64,000 nucleotides of DNA. Source: Gelidibacter japonicus (GTDB lineage: Bacteria; Bacteroidota; Bacteroidia; Flavobacteriales; Flavobacteriaceae). Shown piece after piece: positions 34,743-43,692 of the stretch. A program made the translations under genes and the position numbers. How positions within the stretch are numbered: position 1 is the stretch's first letter; every line of letters begins with the position of its first letter. The stretch lies in contig NZ_BJKB01000005.1 in assembly GCF_010725055.1 (NCBI RefSeq), positions 1 to 64,000 on the forward strand, given 5' to 3'. The notes beneath the pieces were generated by a model. The model was not told the origin of the DNA and did not search any database. It worked only from the letters and a program-made list of their open reading frames with translations.

Positions 34743-35224
34743 CTTTTTTTGAATGTATACGTTCACATGGTATTAAAGAGATTAAAGTTAGTAAAAACAG
34801 ATCAGGATAGATTGTGCGATGTCAAGTATTCACTAATCCGTAGTCTGGCGAAATAGATTGCCAGTTTCTTATATCAATGTAAATCAAAAGCAGTCCATGT
34901 TATTTGGGCATGGTTTGAGTTCAGACTAAAGAACATAGAGAATAGAATAAAGATACAAGATGCAGGAGTCACGAGCCAAGATGCGGGATGCGAGATGTAA
35001 GAGTCAAGATTTAAGACCTATAAATTTGTATGTCCACTACATTCCACAAAAATGCAAACAAGAAACGAGCCTGCCCGTGCGCCTGCCCGCCCGCCTGCCC
35101 GACCGTAGCGAAGTGAAGGCGGGTAGTGAAGCGAAGGCGGGTAGCGAAGCGAAGGCGGGCCTGCCCGTCCGTAGCGCAGCGAAGGCGGGAAACAAAACAA
35201 CCCGCACGTTTATCTTTAAACAGC
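34743..35224. other. Intergenic region with low-complexity repeats
   Basis: From about 34952 to 35016 there are degenerate repeats of the AAGATGCGAGATG kind, then a G+C-rich repeat block (35069-35190, listed separately). No gene; the long ORF drawn across it (34960 to 35364) is repeat-derived until its last 33 codons. Confidence 0.5.
35069..35190. repeat. G+C-rich tandem repeat block (GCGAAGGCGGG unit)
   Basis: Alternating CTGCCCGNCCG and AGCGAAGGCGGG words, with at least four GCGAAGGCGGG-type copies between 35110 and 35190. Composition contrasts sharply with the A+T-rich DNA on both sides. It is a dispersed non-coding repeat type that I recall from other Flavobacteriaceae; the spacing is irregular and it is not a CRISPR. 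Confidence 0.65.
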
Positions 35225-35254
35225 TTGTTTATCCTATATTATTCCCTAACTTTG
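35225..35254 (+). promoter_or_regulatory. Bacteroidota promoter of the tyrS leader
   Basis: CTTG at 35224-35227 (-33 TTTG-like) and TAACTTTG at 35247-35254 (exact TAnnTTTG) with 19-bp spacing. Transcription would start at about 35260, at or just before the leader ATG. Confidence 0.65.
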
Positions 35255-35262
35255 CCCCCGAA

Positions 35263-35364
35263 ATGAAATTTTTGAACCACATATTACGCCTTCCGTATTT
35301 CAGCACTTATTATATTTCTAATACTTGCTCGGATAGGTTATATACATACGTGAAATTGATTTAA
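35263..35364 (+). CDS. Candidate Tyr-rich leader peptide of tyrS
   Basis: A 33-codon ORF starting 9 bases after the promoter -7 element and ending 69 bases before tyrS. It has five Tyr codons (12, 16, 17, 27 and 29), two of them adjacent, in a gene that precedes a tyrosyl-tRNA synthetase. Codons 22-24 contain TGCTCGG, which can pair with the left arm of the terminator downstream. This is the layout of a ribosome-mediated attenuator. The ATG would be nearly leaderless, so translation needs proof. Confidence 0.45.
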   Translation: MKFLNHILRLPYFSTYYISNTCSDRLYTYVKLI

Positions 35365-35390
35365 ACAAATTATATATAGTAACATACCTA

Positions 35391-35420
35391 AGGCCCGAGC
35401 ATTTTGCTCGGGCTTTTTTT
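35391..35420 (+). terminator. Intrinsic terminator in the tyrS leader (attenuator)
   Basis: GCCCGAGC (35393-35400) and GCTCGGGC (35406-35413) form a perfect 8-bp stem, followed by seven T. It stands 13 bases before the tyrS start codon, downstream of a promoter and with no other rightward gene before it, so it should regulate tyrS and not end another gene. The competing pairing is with TGCTCGG at 35326-35332. Confidence 0.75.
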
Positions 35421-35433
35421 ATTTAATAATGAT

Positions 35434-36639
35434 ATGGAAACAGTAAACAGATTAAAAGAGAACGTAGACATTATTCTACCAGAAAATGGGTTGGACCAGA
35501 AGTTGGAACAGGCGGAAAAAGAAGGCAGGAAACTCATCATCAAACTTGGGTTTGACCCCACCGCCCCCGATTTACATTTGGGTCATGCCGTGGTACTGAA
35601 AAAACTAAAGGAGTTTCAGGACTTAGGTCATCAAATTGTTATTTTGGTGGGCGATTTTACCGCCAGAATCGGTGATCCGACCGGGAAGAATAAAAGTCGC
35701 CAACCCTTAAGCAACAACGAGGTAGTTAAGAATGCCGAAACCTATATCGCCCAACTATCCAAGATCATTGATGTTGAAAAAAGCAAGATCGTTTTCAACT
35801 CCGATTGGTTGGACCAACTGTCCTTTTCTGAAATCATTCAGATTTTATCAAAAGTGACCGTGGCGCAATTGATGCATCGCAAGGATTTCAATCAGCGGTT
35901 TACCGAAAATACGCCCATTGCCATGCACGAGTTGGTGTACCCTATTTTACAAGGCTATGACTCTGTAAAAATTGACTGCGACATTGAAATGGGTGGCACC
36001 GACCAACTCTTTAACTGTACCATGGGGCGGCAATTGCAACAAACCTACGGTATGGAGCCACAAACGGTCATGTGTATGCCTTTGTTAAGAGGTTTGGACG
36101 GGAAAGAAAAGATGAGCAAATCGCTACACAATACCATCGGTTTGACCGACGCCCCCAATGAGATGTTTGGAAAAACCATGTCCATGCCCGATACGCTAAT
36201 TACAGAGTTTTTGGAGTTGACCACCGACTTTTCCCTCGAAGAAAAGCAGGCCTTAAAAGAGCGGTTGGCCGTCGGAGAGAACCCCATGAATCTTAAAAAA
36301 ATCATCGCTAAAAACATCATTACCCAATACCACAGTCCGCAGGAAGCGCAAGATGCTGAAGATTTTTTCACCAATCAGTTTCAAAATAAAATATTTGAAG
36401 AGAAAGCATTTGAGCCTGTTTCCATAGCGTCCATGACTTCCGAAAACGGCAGCCTTAGTCTGATTGATTTATGCAGCCATTTAAAGGACGATTTGAGCAA
36501 ATCCGCTCTCAGACGACTCATTGAAAGCGGTGCCATACAAATTGACACCAAAAAAATGACCGATCCTTACCAACGTATTCCGCTAAAAAAAGATTTACGG
36601 ATCAAGGTGGGGAAACGCGGGTTTTATGAGCTGAGGTAG
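35434..36639 (+). CDS. tyrS: Tyrosyl-tRNA synthetase
   Basis: The ATG at 35434 gives a 401-aa class I synthetase that charges tRNA-Tyr. Motifs are HLGHAVVL near residue 47 (HIGH signature), the tyrosine pocket GGTDQLFN near 185, and KMSKS near 227; an S4 RNA-binding domain (SKSALRRLIESGAIQID onwards) lies at the C-terminus. The length and sequence fit the TyrZ-like subgroup. An ATG at 35404 lies inside the terminator and is not used. Upstream attenuator features suggest expression rises when tyrosyl-tRNA is scarce. Confidence 0.93.
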   Translation: METVNRLKENVDIILPENGLDQKLEQAEKEGRKLIIKLGFDPTAPDLHLGHAVVLKKLKEFQDLGHQIVILVGDFTARIGDPTGKNKSRQPLSNNEVVKNAETYIAQLSKIIDVEKSKIVFNSDWLDQLSFSEIIQILSKVTVAQLMHRKDFNQRFTENTPIAMHELVYPILQGYDSVKIDCDIEMGGTDQLFNCTMGRQLQQTYGMEPQTVMCMPLLRGLDGKEKMSKSLHNTIGLTDAPNEMFGKTMSMPDTLITEFLELTTDFSLEEKQALKERLAVGENPMNLKKIIAKNIITQYHSPQEAQDAEDFFTNQFQNKIFEEKAFEPVSIASMTSENGSLSLIDLCSHLKDDLSKSALRRLIESGAIQIDTKKMTDPYQRIPLKKDLRIKVGKRGFYELR

Positions 36640-36816
36640 TGGGGAGTGGTGAGTGGGGAGTTTTCTTCCTACCATTTTACGGCACACCTCTGGAAGCTGA
36701 TTTCAGTATAAACAAAACATGGGGCTTGGGATTGATTTAGTTAATGATAGAATTAGGTCGGCCAGATGCCCTGAATGGACCGTTCGGTTTTGTGAAAAGA
36801 TCCTATGACCGAGTTC

Positions 36817-36848
36817 AAAAAAAAATGCTCCTCATTGGGAGCATTTTA
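36817..36848 (-). terminator. Rho-independent terminator of the NlpC/P60 gene
   Basis: On the minus strand AAAATGCTCC / GGAGCATTTT form a stem, followed by nine T (the A-run at 36817-36825 on the plus strand), about 70 bases after the NlpC/P60 stop codon. It may also stop tyrS transcription, since T follow on the plus strand too. Confidence 0.75.
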
Positions 36849-36914
36849 CTTTATCATACTATTGGAGTTTCTTATGAGGTCAACTCAACCTGCCAATTGT
36901 TTCTGACTGGAACC

Positions 36915-38141
36915 TTATTTCTTAAGAGGTTGTGCCTCTGACTTGTCCATGAAAATATCAGTTTCGGCGAGGTACGTAAGCCCTGGGCCTTTTTGGTCAT
37001 GGATTCTTTTGGTTCGGAGGTAGCGGTCGTAATTGTATTTGTCAAAATCGTCAGCGGTCGTATCCATATTGCTGATATGGACATCGCCCATGGCATGGAT
37101 GAATTTGTTATCGCCTATCCACATACCCACATGAACTACTCTTTCCTTTGAGGTATCGGTTGCTTTCTTTCCAAAGAACAACAGGTCTCCAGGAACTAGG
37201 TTTTCAAAATTTTTGGTCGAATCGACTAATTCGCCCGTATGGATTTGTTGCGAGGCATCTCTCGGAATGATCAAGCCGTTCAGGAAAAAGACGGTTTTCG
37301 TAAATCCGCTACAATCCATCCCCTTAGGAGAAGTACCACCCCATAGGTACGGCGAGCCCATCATCTTTTTGGCGGAAGCCACCAAGTCTTCCTCCGATTG
37401 GTCGACAGATGCCACCCACACCAAATAAGGTTTGGCCTTGTCTTTTTCTATAAATGCCTTTTTGCCATCAGGATATTTGATTTCATAAAATCCATTTCGT
37501 TCGCCCACTACCTCAATAATATTACCGGCCACCAAATCTGAAACCACCTGGCTATTAGGGTCGGGGTTTTGATAAGAAGAACCATAGGGATTTAAATAAA
37601 TGAGTTTATCGGCGGCTTTCCACGCGGCAAATTCGTCATCGGTCAAACTCACGATCCCGCCATTATCTACCCAAGAGATATAACCTTCCGGAGTTTGGAT
37701 TAAGCTCCACCCACCTGTTTTCTTTAATATTGTTAAGGGTGTGCCCAACATGGCCTGGGTAACCAATTCAGCCGAATGGGTTCCTTTTCCTCTTAAATTG
37801 GCAACGGATATTTTCACAAGTCCGTGGGTCTTCTCCTCTTTTGCCATTGGGAGTACCTGAATACTGTCGGTATAAGAAAGACCTTCGGCATCTAATTTCT
37901 CTTTTAATGCGTTGACGGCATCTGGTAAATTCGATTCGCCTTTTAAGATATAGGTGTCATTGGATTTTTTTGCGTCCACATCAAACAAGGCCACTCTCTT
38001 ATCTGGAGCATAGGCGTTTCTTATTTCTGAAATATAGACTTCAGCTTGATTCTCCTCCTTCTCTTCTGTCTTTTTAGTGCAAGACGCCAATATTAAAAGT
38101 CCAATGAGGCTTAATAGATTAATTTTTTTCAACCGATTCAT
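36915..38141 (-). CDS. NlpC/P60-family cell-wall peptidase lipoprotein with SH3 domains
   Basis: The ATG at 38139-38141 gives a 408-aa lipoprotein (LLILASC lipobox); the upstream ATG at 38174 precedes the signal peptide by 11 residues. The middle has bacterial SH3-like segments (GTPLTILKKTGGWSLIQTPEG and a second near residue 225). The C-terminal NlpC/P60 domain has the catalytic Cys in KGMDCSGF near residue 290, His in VVHVGMWIG near 345 and the third His in FIHAMG. It should cut peptidoglycan stem peptides, probably at the gamma-D-Glu-diaminopimelate bond. It forms its own transcription unit. Confidence 0.88.
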   Translation of the reverse strand: MNRLKKINLLSLIGLLILASCTKKTEEKEENQAEVYISEIRNAYAPDKRVALFDVDAKKSNDTYILKGESNLPDAVNALKEKLDAEGLSYTDSIQVLPMAKEEKTHGLVKISVANLRGKGTHSAELVTQAMLGTPLTILKKTGGWSLIQTPEGYISWVDNGGIVSLTDDEFAAWKAADKLIYLNPYGSSYQNPDPNSQVVSDLVAGNIIEVVGERNGFYEIKYPDGKKAFIEKDKAKPYLVWVASVDQSEEDLVASAKKMMGSPYLWGGTSPKGMDCSGFTKTVFFLNGLIIPRDASQQIHTGELVDSTKNFENLVPGDLLFFGKKATDTSKERVVHVGMWIGDNKFIHAMGDVHISNMDTTADDFDKYNYDRYLRTKRIHDQKGPGLTYLAETDIFMDKSEAQPLKK

Positions 38142-38551
38142 TCTAATAAATTTAATTGATTTTATAGTTAACACTTGTATTTCAGATCCATACCCTTTGG
38201 AACAGACATTTTTCTTTAATACAGCTCTTTATACCTCGGGCAATATAATGCTTTTTTATAAATATCCTCGGGGCAATCCCTCGGGTGTGATACCTTGGAT
38301 CCTGTTATCCCTATAGCCATTGGGAACTGAATTAACCTGCTTGTCGCCAGGCAGGCTCAACCACCAAAGATACTCATTTTATATGCGATAACATTCCCCA
38401 ATTAATATGTCCACAACCCCAAGCAATATATCCACCGAAGGATTTGTATCAATTGGTTTTTGACTTCAGATCTGAACTTATGACCTTATTATTTTAACTA
38501 TTAAGACTAATTTAAGCGGCACATCGAAAAGGTTGTTATAATTTTGCAGGA
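38142..38551. other. Intergenic region with REP-like words and MATE promoter
   Basis: It contains CCTCGGG repeats (about 38268-38285) and a CCTGC...GCAGG hairpin (38336-38355) related to the element at 46451. A TAATTTTG at 38539-38546 matches the -7 promoter element and lies 5 bases before the MATE start codon, suggesting a leaderless or very short-leader mRNA. Confidence 0.45.
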
Positions 38552-39940
38552 ATGAGTTCCACAACTAAAAATAAGTTTACCGAAGGAAATATATTTAGCT
38601 CGCTATTGAGTTTGGCGCTGCCCATTATTTTCGCCAATATTCTTCAGTCCGCCTATCAGCTCATCGATACGTTTTGGTTGGGAAGGCTGGGTGCCGATGC
38701 GGTTGCTGCAGTGAGTCTTAGTTTTCCTTTGTTATTTCTGGTCCTTTCAATTGGCTCAGGACTTACCTTGGCCGGTACCGTTATGGTGGCGCGCTACCAA
38801 GGTGCCAATAACCGGAAGGCGGTGGATTTCAGTTCGTCACAAAGCGTCTTTTTGATCTTTTTAACGTCCATCGTTTTGGCTATCCTAAGTTATTTTGCAT
38901 CAGGGCCCTTAATGAAAATCATCGGCGCCGGACCGGATATCATAGAGGATTCAGTCACTTATTTCAAAGTCTCTTCCCTCGGCTTTGTTTTCCTATTCCT
39001 CTTTTTTATTTTCCAATCGCTTATGCGTGGCATCGGAAACGTGATGCTTCCTGTTTATATTGTGTTGTTCACGGTGATCCTCAATGCGGGATTGGATCCC
39101 CTATTTATCTATGGCTACGGTCCGATTCCGGGATATGGGGTGGCGGGAGCGGCGGTGTCAAGCGTCATTACGCAAGCTATTGCGGCTACAATCGGATTAT
39201 TCATTCTTTTTAGGGGCAAACATGGTATTACCATTTCCTTGTCGTCCATGTATTTCAATATGGAAAATCTAAGAAGAACCTTCACCATTGGTTTTCCAGC
39301 AAGTATTGAGCAATCCACTCGGGCTCTTGGAATGACGTTTATGATGGTGATCGTGACCAGTTTTGGAAGTGATATTGTAGCGGCCTACGGCATTGGTGCA
39401 CGAATGTTGAGTTTTATAGTGGTGCCCGCATTGGGACTTGGCATTGCCACGACTTCCTTGGTAGGCCAAAACATTGGGGCCCTAAAGATCAAACGAGCTG
39501 AAAAAGTGGCCAATCTGAGTGCCAAGGTGGCCTTCTTCGGGTTTACCGGTATGGGACTGATCATGTTCTTGGTAGCAGAACCCTTAACGGCATTCTTTAT
39601 TCCCGATGACCCCCAAGTCATCCGAGACGGAGCGCTGTTCATTAAGATCATGTCCACGAGTTTTGGTTTTCTCGGTCTGCAACAAGTGATGAACGGCACC
39701 TTTAATGGCGCTGGATTTACCAAAGCCTCCATGTTTATTTCCATCTTGGGCCTATGGGTGGTGCGGTTTCCATTGGCCTATATTCTTTCATATATCCTTG
39801 AAATGGGACCGGTGGGAATTTGGTGGGCCTTCCCCATCTCCAATCTTATTGCCGGTACGGTGGCCTTTATTTATTACAAAACTGGGTATTGGAAAAAACG
39901 GGTGATCAGGGATCGGAGCTTTTTAACGGCGCATGAATAA
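38552..39940 (+). CDS. MATE-family efflux transporter
   Basis: 462 aa with 12 membrane segments in two six-helix halves. N-terminal motifs LSLALPIIFANILQSAYQLIDTFWLGR and PLLFLVLSIGSGLTLAGTVMVARYQGA, and the second half starting at FPASIEQSTRALG, fit the MATE / NorM-like exporters that expel drugs or metabolites in exchange for Na+ or H+. Substrate is not visible. A perfect 8-bp inverted repeat follows at 39971-39993. Confidence 0.9.
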   Translation: MSSTTKNKFTEGNIFSSLLSLALPIIFANILQSAYQLIDTFWLGRLGADAVAAVSLSFPLLFLVLSIGSGLTLAGTVMVARYQGANNRKAVDFSSSQSVFLIFLTSIVLAILSYFASGPLMKIIGAGPDIIEDSVTYFKVSSLGFVFLFLFFIFQSLMRGIGNVMLPVYIVLFTVILNAGLDPLFIYGYGPIPGYGVAGAAVSSVITQAIAATIGLFILFRGKHGITISLSSMYFNMENLRRTFTIGFPASIEQSTRALGMTFMMVIVTSFGSDIVAAYGIGARMLSFIVVPALGLGIATTSLVGQNIGALKIKRAEKVANLSAKVAFFGFTGMGLIMFLVAEPLTAFFIPDDPQVIRDGALFIKIMSTSFGFLGLQQVMNGTFNGAGFTKASMFISILGLWVVRFPLAYILSYILEMGPVGIWWAFPISNLIAGTVAFIYYKTGYWKKRVIRDRSFLTAHE

Positions 39941-39970
39941 TAATATCCTGGATTTATGTTTCACTACAGA

Positions 39971-39993
39971 TTGTTGGTGGAAAAGACCAACAA
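39971..39993. repeat. Inverted repeat TTGTTGGT / ACCAACAA
   Basis: Perfect 8-bp arms with a 7-nt loop, 30 bases after the MATE stop codon. It has no T-tract, so it may be a weak or Rho-assisted stop or mRNA-stabilising hairpin. Confidence 0.45.
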
Positions 39994-40044
39994 TGGCCCA
40001 ATAATTAACAGAAGTTCGGGTCCTGATTGTCCAGAATTTACAGA

Positions 40045-40368
40045 CTATTCGACGCTTTGCAACCAGCGTTGCACATAATCGTCATTTCGCGCATACCATT
40101 GTGTATTCATGGCATAGGCAAATCCGTTGCGTTTAAACTCAAAGTCCCAGGTCCAGCGGTTCACCCCTTTTACATCTTTTAGGGCATTCGCTTTTTCAGT
40201 CTCGGTAAAATGCTCTGGTACTTTTAAAAACAGCGGCGTACTGATATCGAAAACCGTTTTTGAATGCGATTTCTTGCAGAACTTGTCTACTTCCGCATCG
40301 GATAGGTTTTTAATGGCAGCGGCGATTTTTTCTTGGATTTCGGTGTTGGAATAAATTCTTTGACTCAT
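40045..40368 (-). CDS. Hypothetical protein, 107 aa
   Basis: A small soluble protein without signal peptide or membrane segment; I do not recognise the family. It has an N-terminal helix (NTEIQEKIAAAIKNLSDAEVDKF) and a C-terminal aromatic part (RWTWDFEFKRNGFAYAMNTQWYARNDDYV). Codon pattern and convergent placement between MATE and amidase genes are compatible with a real gene. No functional clue. Confidence 0.6.
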   Translation of the reverse strand: MSQRIYSNTEIQEKIAAAIKNLSDAEVDKFCKKSHSKTVFDISTPLFLKVPEHFTETEKANALKDVKGVNRWTWDFEFKRNGFAYAMNTQWYARNDDYVQRWLQSVE

Positions 40369-40704
40369 AATGGGGACTGAGATTATATGGGTTGATTTAA
40401 ATAAATGGACTTCCCAAGTGGATCCCGGATGAGCTCAAATATTTGGTAAAAGTAAGCATATATATTTGTGGTTTTCTCTACAACTTATGATTAATTGATT
40501 ATTTAAGGCTTTTGATGTGGGAACGAGTAAAAGTGCGCTGGGTAAATAACTTAGCTATGGTTAGAATTATTGATAGGAAACACTATCAACGGCTGAGGCG
40601 GGGCAGATTTCTAAAACTTAGATGGAGTAAGTTTGTAAATACAAAACGGATGACAGCATTTATCATTAATTTTGAAACCACAACCACTGAAAATATCATT
40701 ACCA
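40369..40704. other. Intergenic region, nothing recognised
   Basis: About 336 bases between divergent genes. Presumably it holds promoters for both, but I could not find a full TTTG / TAnnTTTG pair. Confidence 0.4.
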
Positions 40705-41643
40705 ATGAAAAGAATAAACGCCATCATCTTATTATTTGCCATTGTTTCTATAATGGTTTCCTGTGCGGGAAATCCTTATGCACCCACAAATAGAGTACAT
40801 AAAAAGCAGGCTAAGGCACTCAGTAAAGAATTAAAAGTCCTACCTCCACCTTCACCAGGGCCTAATGCCATGCAGAACTATGCAGAAGATTGGGTCGGCA
40901 CTACAAACTTTAGCTTAAGACGCCCAAATATCGTGGTGATTCACCATACGGCTCAAAACTCTGTTGATCAGACGCTTAAAACCTTTACGTTGAAAAGAAC
41001 CCAAGTGAGCTCTCACTATGTGATTGGAAGAAACGGTGAGGTGTATCATATGCTCAACGATCTTTATCGGGCTTGGCATGCTGGAAACGGCCAATGGGGC
41101 TCCAACACCGATATCAATTCCGCCTCTATTGGTATCGAATTGGACAATAATGGATTTGAAGCGTTTTCGCCGCTGCAGATGGCCAGTCTGCTGGAATTAT
41201 TAGAAGACCTAAAAACCAAGTACAACATCCCGACGGCCAATTTTATTGGCCATTCGGATATTGCACCTACCCGTAAAAATGACCCCAATAGAACATTTCC
41301 TTGGAAATTACTTTCAGAAAAAGGCTTCGGATTATGGTATGATGAGCCGATTGCAGAATTTGGACACGATTTGGAGGACAGCAGTATGACACTCGAAGTC
41401 ATAACTCCAGAACTCAGGATTGCAGTGACCGATTCGGTTACTACCACTACAACACCAGACTTGACTCCAGTATTATTGGATGTGAGCCCTCGGATTGCTC
41501 TAAAAATAATTGGTTACGACGTGACCGATCTCCCCGCGGCAATCAAAGCTTTTAAACTCCACTTTATACAAACGGAAGTCGATACTACATTAACAGATTA
41601 TGATTTAAAAGTGCTCAATAATCTTTATAAGAAATATTTGTAA
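40705..41643 (+). CDS. N-acetylmuramoyl-L-alanine amidase lipoprotein (Amidase_2)
   Basis: The ATG at 40705 starts a lipoprotein signal (SIMVSC lipobox, Cys about residue 20), giving 312 aa. The Amidase_2 / AmpD-like domain spans about residues 70-215: VVIHHTAQNSVDQTL with the first Zn ligand His, RAWHAGNGQWG, NSASIGIELDNNG with the conserved Glu, and FIGHSDIAPTRKNDP with the last His and Asp ligands. It should split the amide between MurNAc and L-Ala in peptidoglycan or muropeptides. A C-terminal region of about 80 residues (ISPRIALKIIGYDVTD-like) resembles a peptidoglycan-binding helix. Confidence 0.88.
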   Translation: MKRINAIILLFAIVSIMVSCAGNPYAPTNRVHKKQAKALSKELKVLPPPSPGPNAMQNYAEDWVGTTNFSLRRPNIVVIHHTAQNSVDQTLKTFTLKRTQVSSHYVIGRNGEVYHMLNDLYRAWHAGNGQWGSNTDINSASIGIELDNNGFEAFSPLQMASLLELLEDLKTKYNIPTANFIGHSDIAPTRKNDPNRTFPWKLLSEKGFGLWYDEPIAEFGHDLEDSSMTLEVITPELRIAVTDSVTTTTTPDLTPVLLDVSPRIALKIIGYDVTDLPAAIKAFKLHFIQTEVDTTLTDYDLKVLNNLYKKYL

Positions 41644-41921
41644 AGGACGAGATTTAAAGGAACTCCTTTTGGTCATTGAAAGAGCGCAAGTGAGATCTCA
41701 GTACTAGGACTTTCTTCTTTGCAATACCTCTGTATGGATTTAAAAACAAGAGATCTAGCATTGGATGGATGGACAAGCAAGTTTCGAGTTTGTCCGTTGT
41801 TCTAAACTTCGATATGTGATATTCAAAGTTCGATATTCGATATTTAAAACTTAATAAATCATCTTCCAGCCTTTGTTAATTCGCTTTGAATCTAATCAAT
41901 TTCAACTTTCGCCCAGCACAT

Positions 41922-43673
41922 CTAATCCGCATAAATTTTCGCGAAAAGCGCTTTATACTTTTCTTTGATCACTTTTCGTTTCAGTTTTAATGTAGGCGTC
42001 AGGTGTCCCGCCTCAACCGTCCATTCATCTGGGGTAATTTCAAACTTTTTGATCTTTTCCCAGTTGCCTAGGCTTTCGTTATAGTCATCAATATCTTCTT
42101 GAATTCTGGCGATAAGTTGGACATCTGTAGTGATATCTTTAATCTGATGATGATTCTTTTCTGCCCAATCGTTAACAGATTCATGATTCACCTGAATGAG
42201 TGCAGCAGGCATCTTATACCCTTCTCCTATCACCATAATCTGTTCTATAAAAGGCGATTGTTTCATGATGTTTTCAATGATGGCTGGCGCAATGTATTTT
42301 CCTCCTGAGGTTTTGAATATGGCTTTTTTCCGATCGGTAATCTTTAAAAATCCGTCCTCGCAGATTTCGCCAATATCCCCCGTATGAAAAAAACCATCTC
42401 TAAAAGCCTCGGCGGTATTCACCTCATCTTTATAATAACCTTTAAAGATATTCAGTCCTTTTAAAAGGATTTCACCATCTTCAGCGATTTTAACTTCCAA
42501 ACTCGATATAACCTTACCGACGGTTTTTAAACGTGATTCTCCTTTTTTATAGCCATTTATAGAGATCACTCCAGAAGACTCTGTCATCCCGTAACCTTCA
42601 TAAATGGGCAATCCGGCCGCGGTAAACACTTTAATCAATCGCTCGTGTAACGGTGCGGAACCTGATACCAAAAACCGTAACTCTCCTCCGAAAATCGCAC
42701 GCCATTTACTGTAGATTAATTTGTCTGCTAGTTGAAGTTGCCAACCTCTTTTCTGATCGATTTCCGTACGTTCGGCAAGACGTACTGCCCAGAAGAATAG
42801 TATTTTTTTCAGACCTGAGAGCTCGTTGCCTTTCGCTATAATTTTATCGAATATCTTTTCGAGCAAACGGGGCACAATTGGAAGAAATGCGGGTTTTATC
42901 TCTTGTAAATTATCGACCAGTTTTTCTAAAGATTCTGCAAAATAAATTTCAAATCCCATATACTGGTAGTAGTACATGACCAAACGTTCAAAAACATGAC
43001 TGATGGGCAAATAACTCACCATCGGGAGATGAGGCTCGTGTAAATTTAATAAGTCCTTACACAGGGTCGCCGTATATAACAGTTCTTCATGGGTAATCAT
43101 CACGCCTTTTGGAACTCCAGTAGTCCCCGAGGTGTAAATAATAGTGGCGAGATGTTGTGGGGAGATGTTTGCTTTGCGCGCTTCAACTTCTGAATGATGA
43201 GCTGCGTTTTTTCCTAAGACTAATAATTTATTCCAGTTGTCATCAGAAACTGTATTATCAAAACTGAAAACTGAAGTGACCTGTGTGTTCTTTTGAACCG
43301 ATTGTACTTTCTCGAATAAATCCTTATTGGAAACAAAACACAATTTCGAATCGGAATGGTTTAAAATAAATTCGTAGTCTTTTGAGGATAGGGTTGCATA
43401 TAGAGGCACGTTGATAGCGCCAATCTGTAAAATAGCCATATCCAAAATATGCCATTCCACGCAATTCTTCTCCGTTACTATGGCAATCTTATCATCAACT
43501 TGAACCCCTAATGCCATTAAAGCATTACTGATGACAGCGATTTGTTGACAGTAGTCTTGTGTGCTTAAAGCCACCCATTGCCCATCAACTTTCGTATTGA
43601 AAGCTTTGTCTTGAGGACTATGCCGTAACTGATAGTCTGGCAAATCGAATAAGCGCGTGAGGTGTTTAGACAT
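41922..43673 (-). CDS. Long-chain fatty-acid-CoA ligase (AMP-forming)
   Basis: 583 aa. Acyl-adenylate-forming motifs are TIIYTSGTTGVPKGVMITH near residue 175 (P-loop), YEGYGMTESSGV near 355, and FHTGDIGEICEDGFLKITDRKK near 425. It activates fatty acids to acyl-CoA and feeds the beta-oxidation genes upstream. It ends the leftward cluster, 19 bp after the CoA-transferase gene. The N-terminal region lacks membrane helices, so it is likely cytoplasmic or peripheral. Confidence 0.9.
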   Translation of the reverse strand: MSKHLTRLFDLPDYQLRHSPQDKAFNTKVDGQWVALSTQDYCQQIAVISNALMALGVQVDDKIAIVTEKNCVEWHILDMAILQIGAINVPLYATLSSKDYEFILNHSDSKLCFVSNKDLFEKVQSVQKNTQVTSVFSFDNTVSDDNWNKLLVLGKNAAHHSEVEARKANISPQHLATIIYTSGTTGVPKGVMITHEELLYTATLCKDLLNLHEPHLPMVSYLPISHVFERLVMYYYQYMGFEIYFAESLEKLVDNLQEIKPAFLPIVPRLLEKIFDKIIAKGNELSGLKKILFFWAVRLAERTEIDQKRGWQLQLADKLIYSKWRAIFGGELRFLVSGSAPLHERLIKVFTAAGLPIYEGYGMTESSGVISINGYKKGESRLKTVGKVISSLEVKIAEDGEILLKGLNIFKGYYKDEVNTAEAFRDGFFHTGDIGEICEDGFLKITDRKKAIFKTSGGKYIAPAIIENIMKQSPFIEQIMVIGEGYKMPAALIQVNHESVNDWAEKNHHQIKDITTDVQLIARIQEDIDDYNESLGNWEKIKKFEITPDEWTVEAGHLTPTLKLKRKVIKEKYKALFAKIYAD

Positions 43674-43692
43674 GATCTCCGAGATTTAGTAG

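Noticed and set aside
35069-35190. Possible CRISPR array
   Set aside because: Repeats are short, irregular and mutually overlapping without unique spacers; no cas genes are present.
34960-35262. Long rightward ORF across the G+C-rich repeat block
   Set aside because: It encodes only low-complexity repeat translation (Lys-Ala-Gly-Ser runs); only its last 33 codons, after a promoter, are considered as a leader peptide.
35391-35420. T-box riboswitch before tyrS
   Set aside because: No T-box consensus or specifier-loop structure was seen; the leader-peptide model fits the sequence better.
40512-40793. 93-codon ORF overlapping the amidase start
   Set aside because: It overlaps the lipoprotein signal peptide of a well-supported gene in another frame and lacks any domain.
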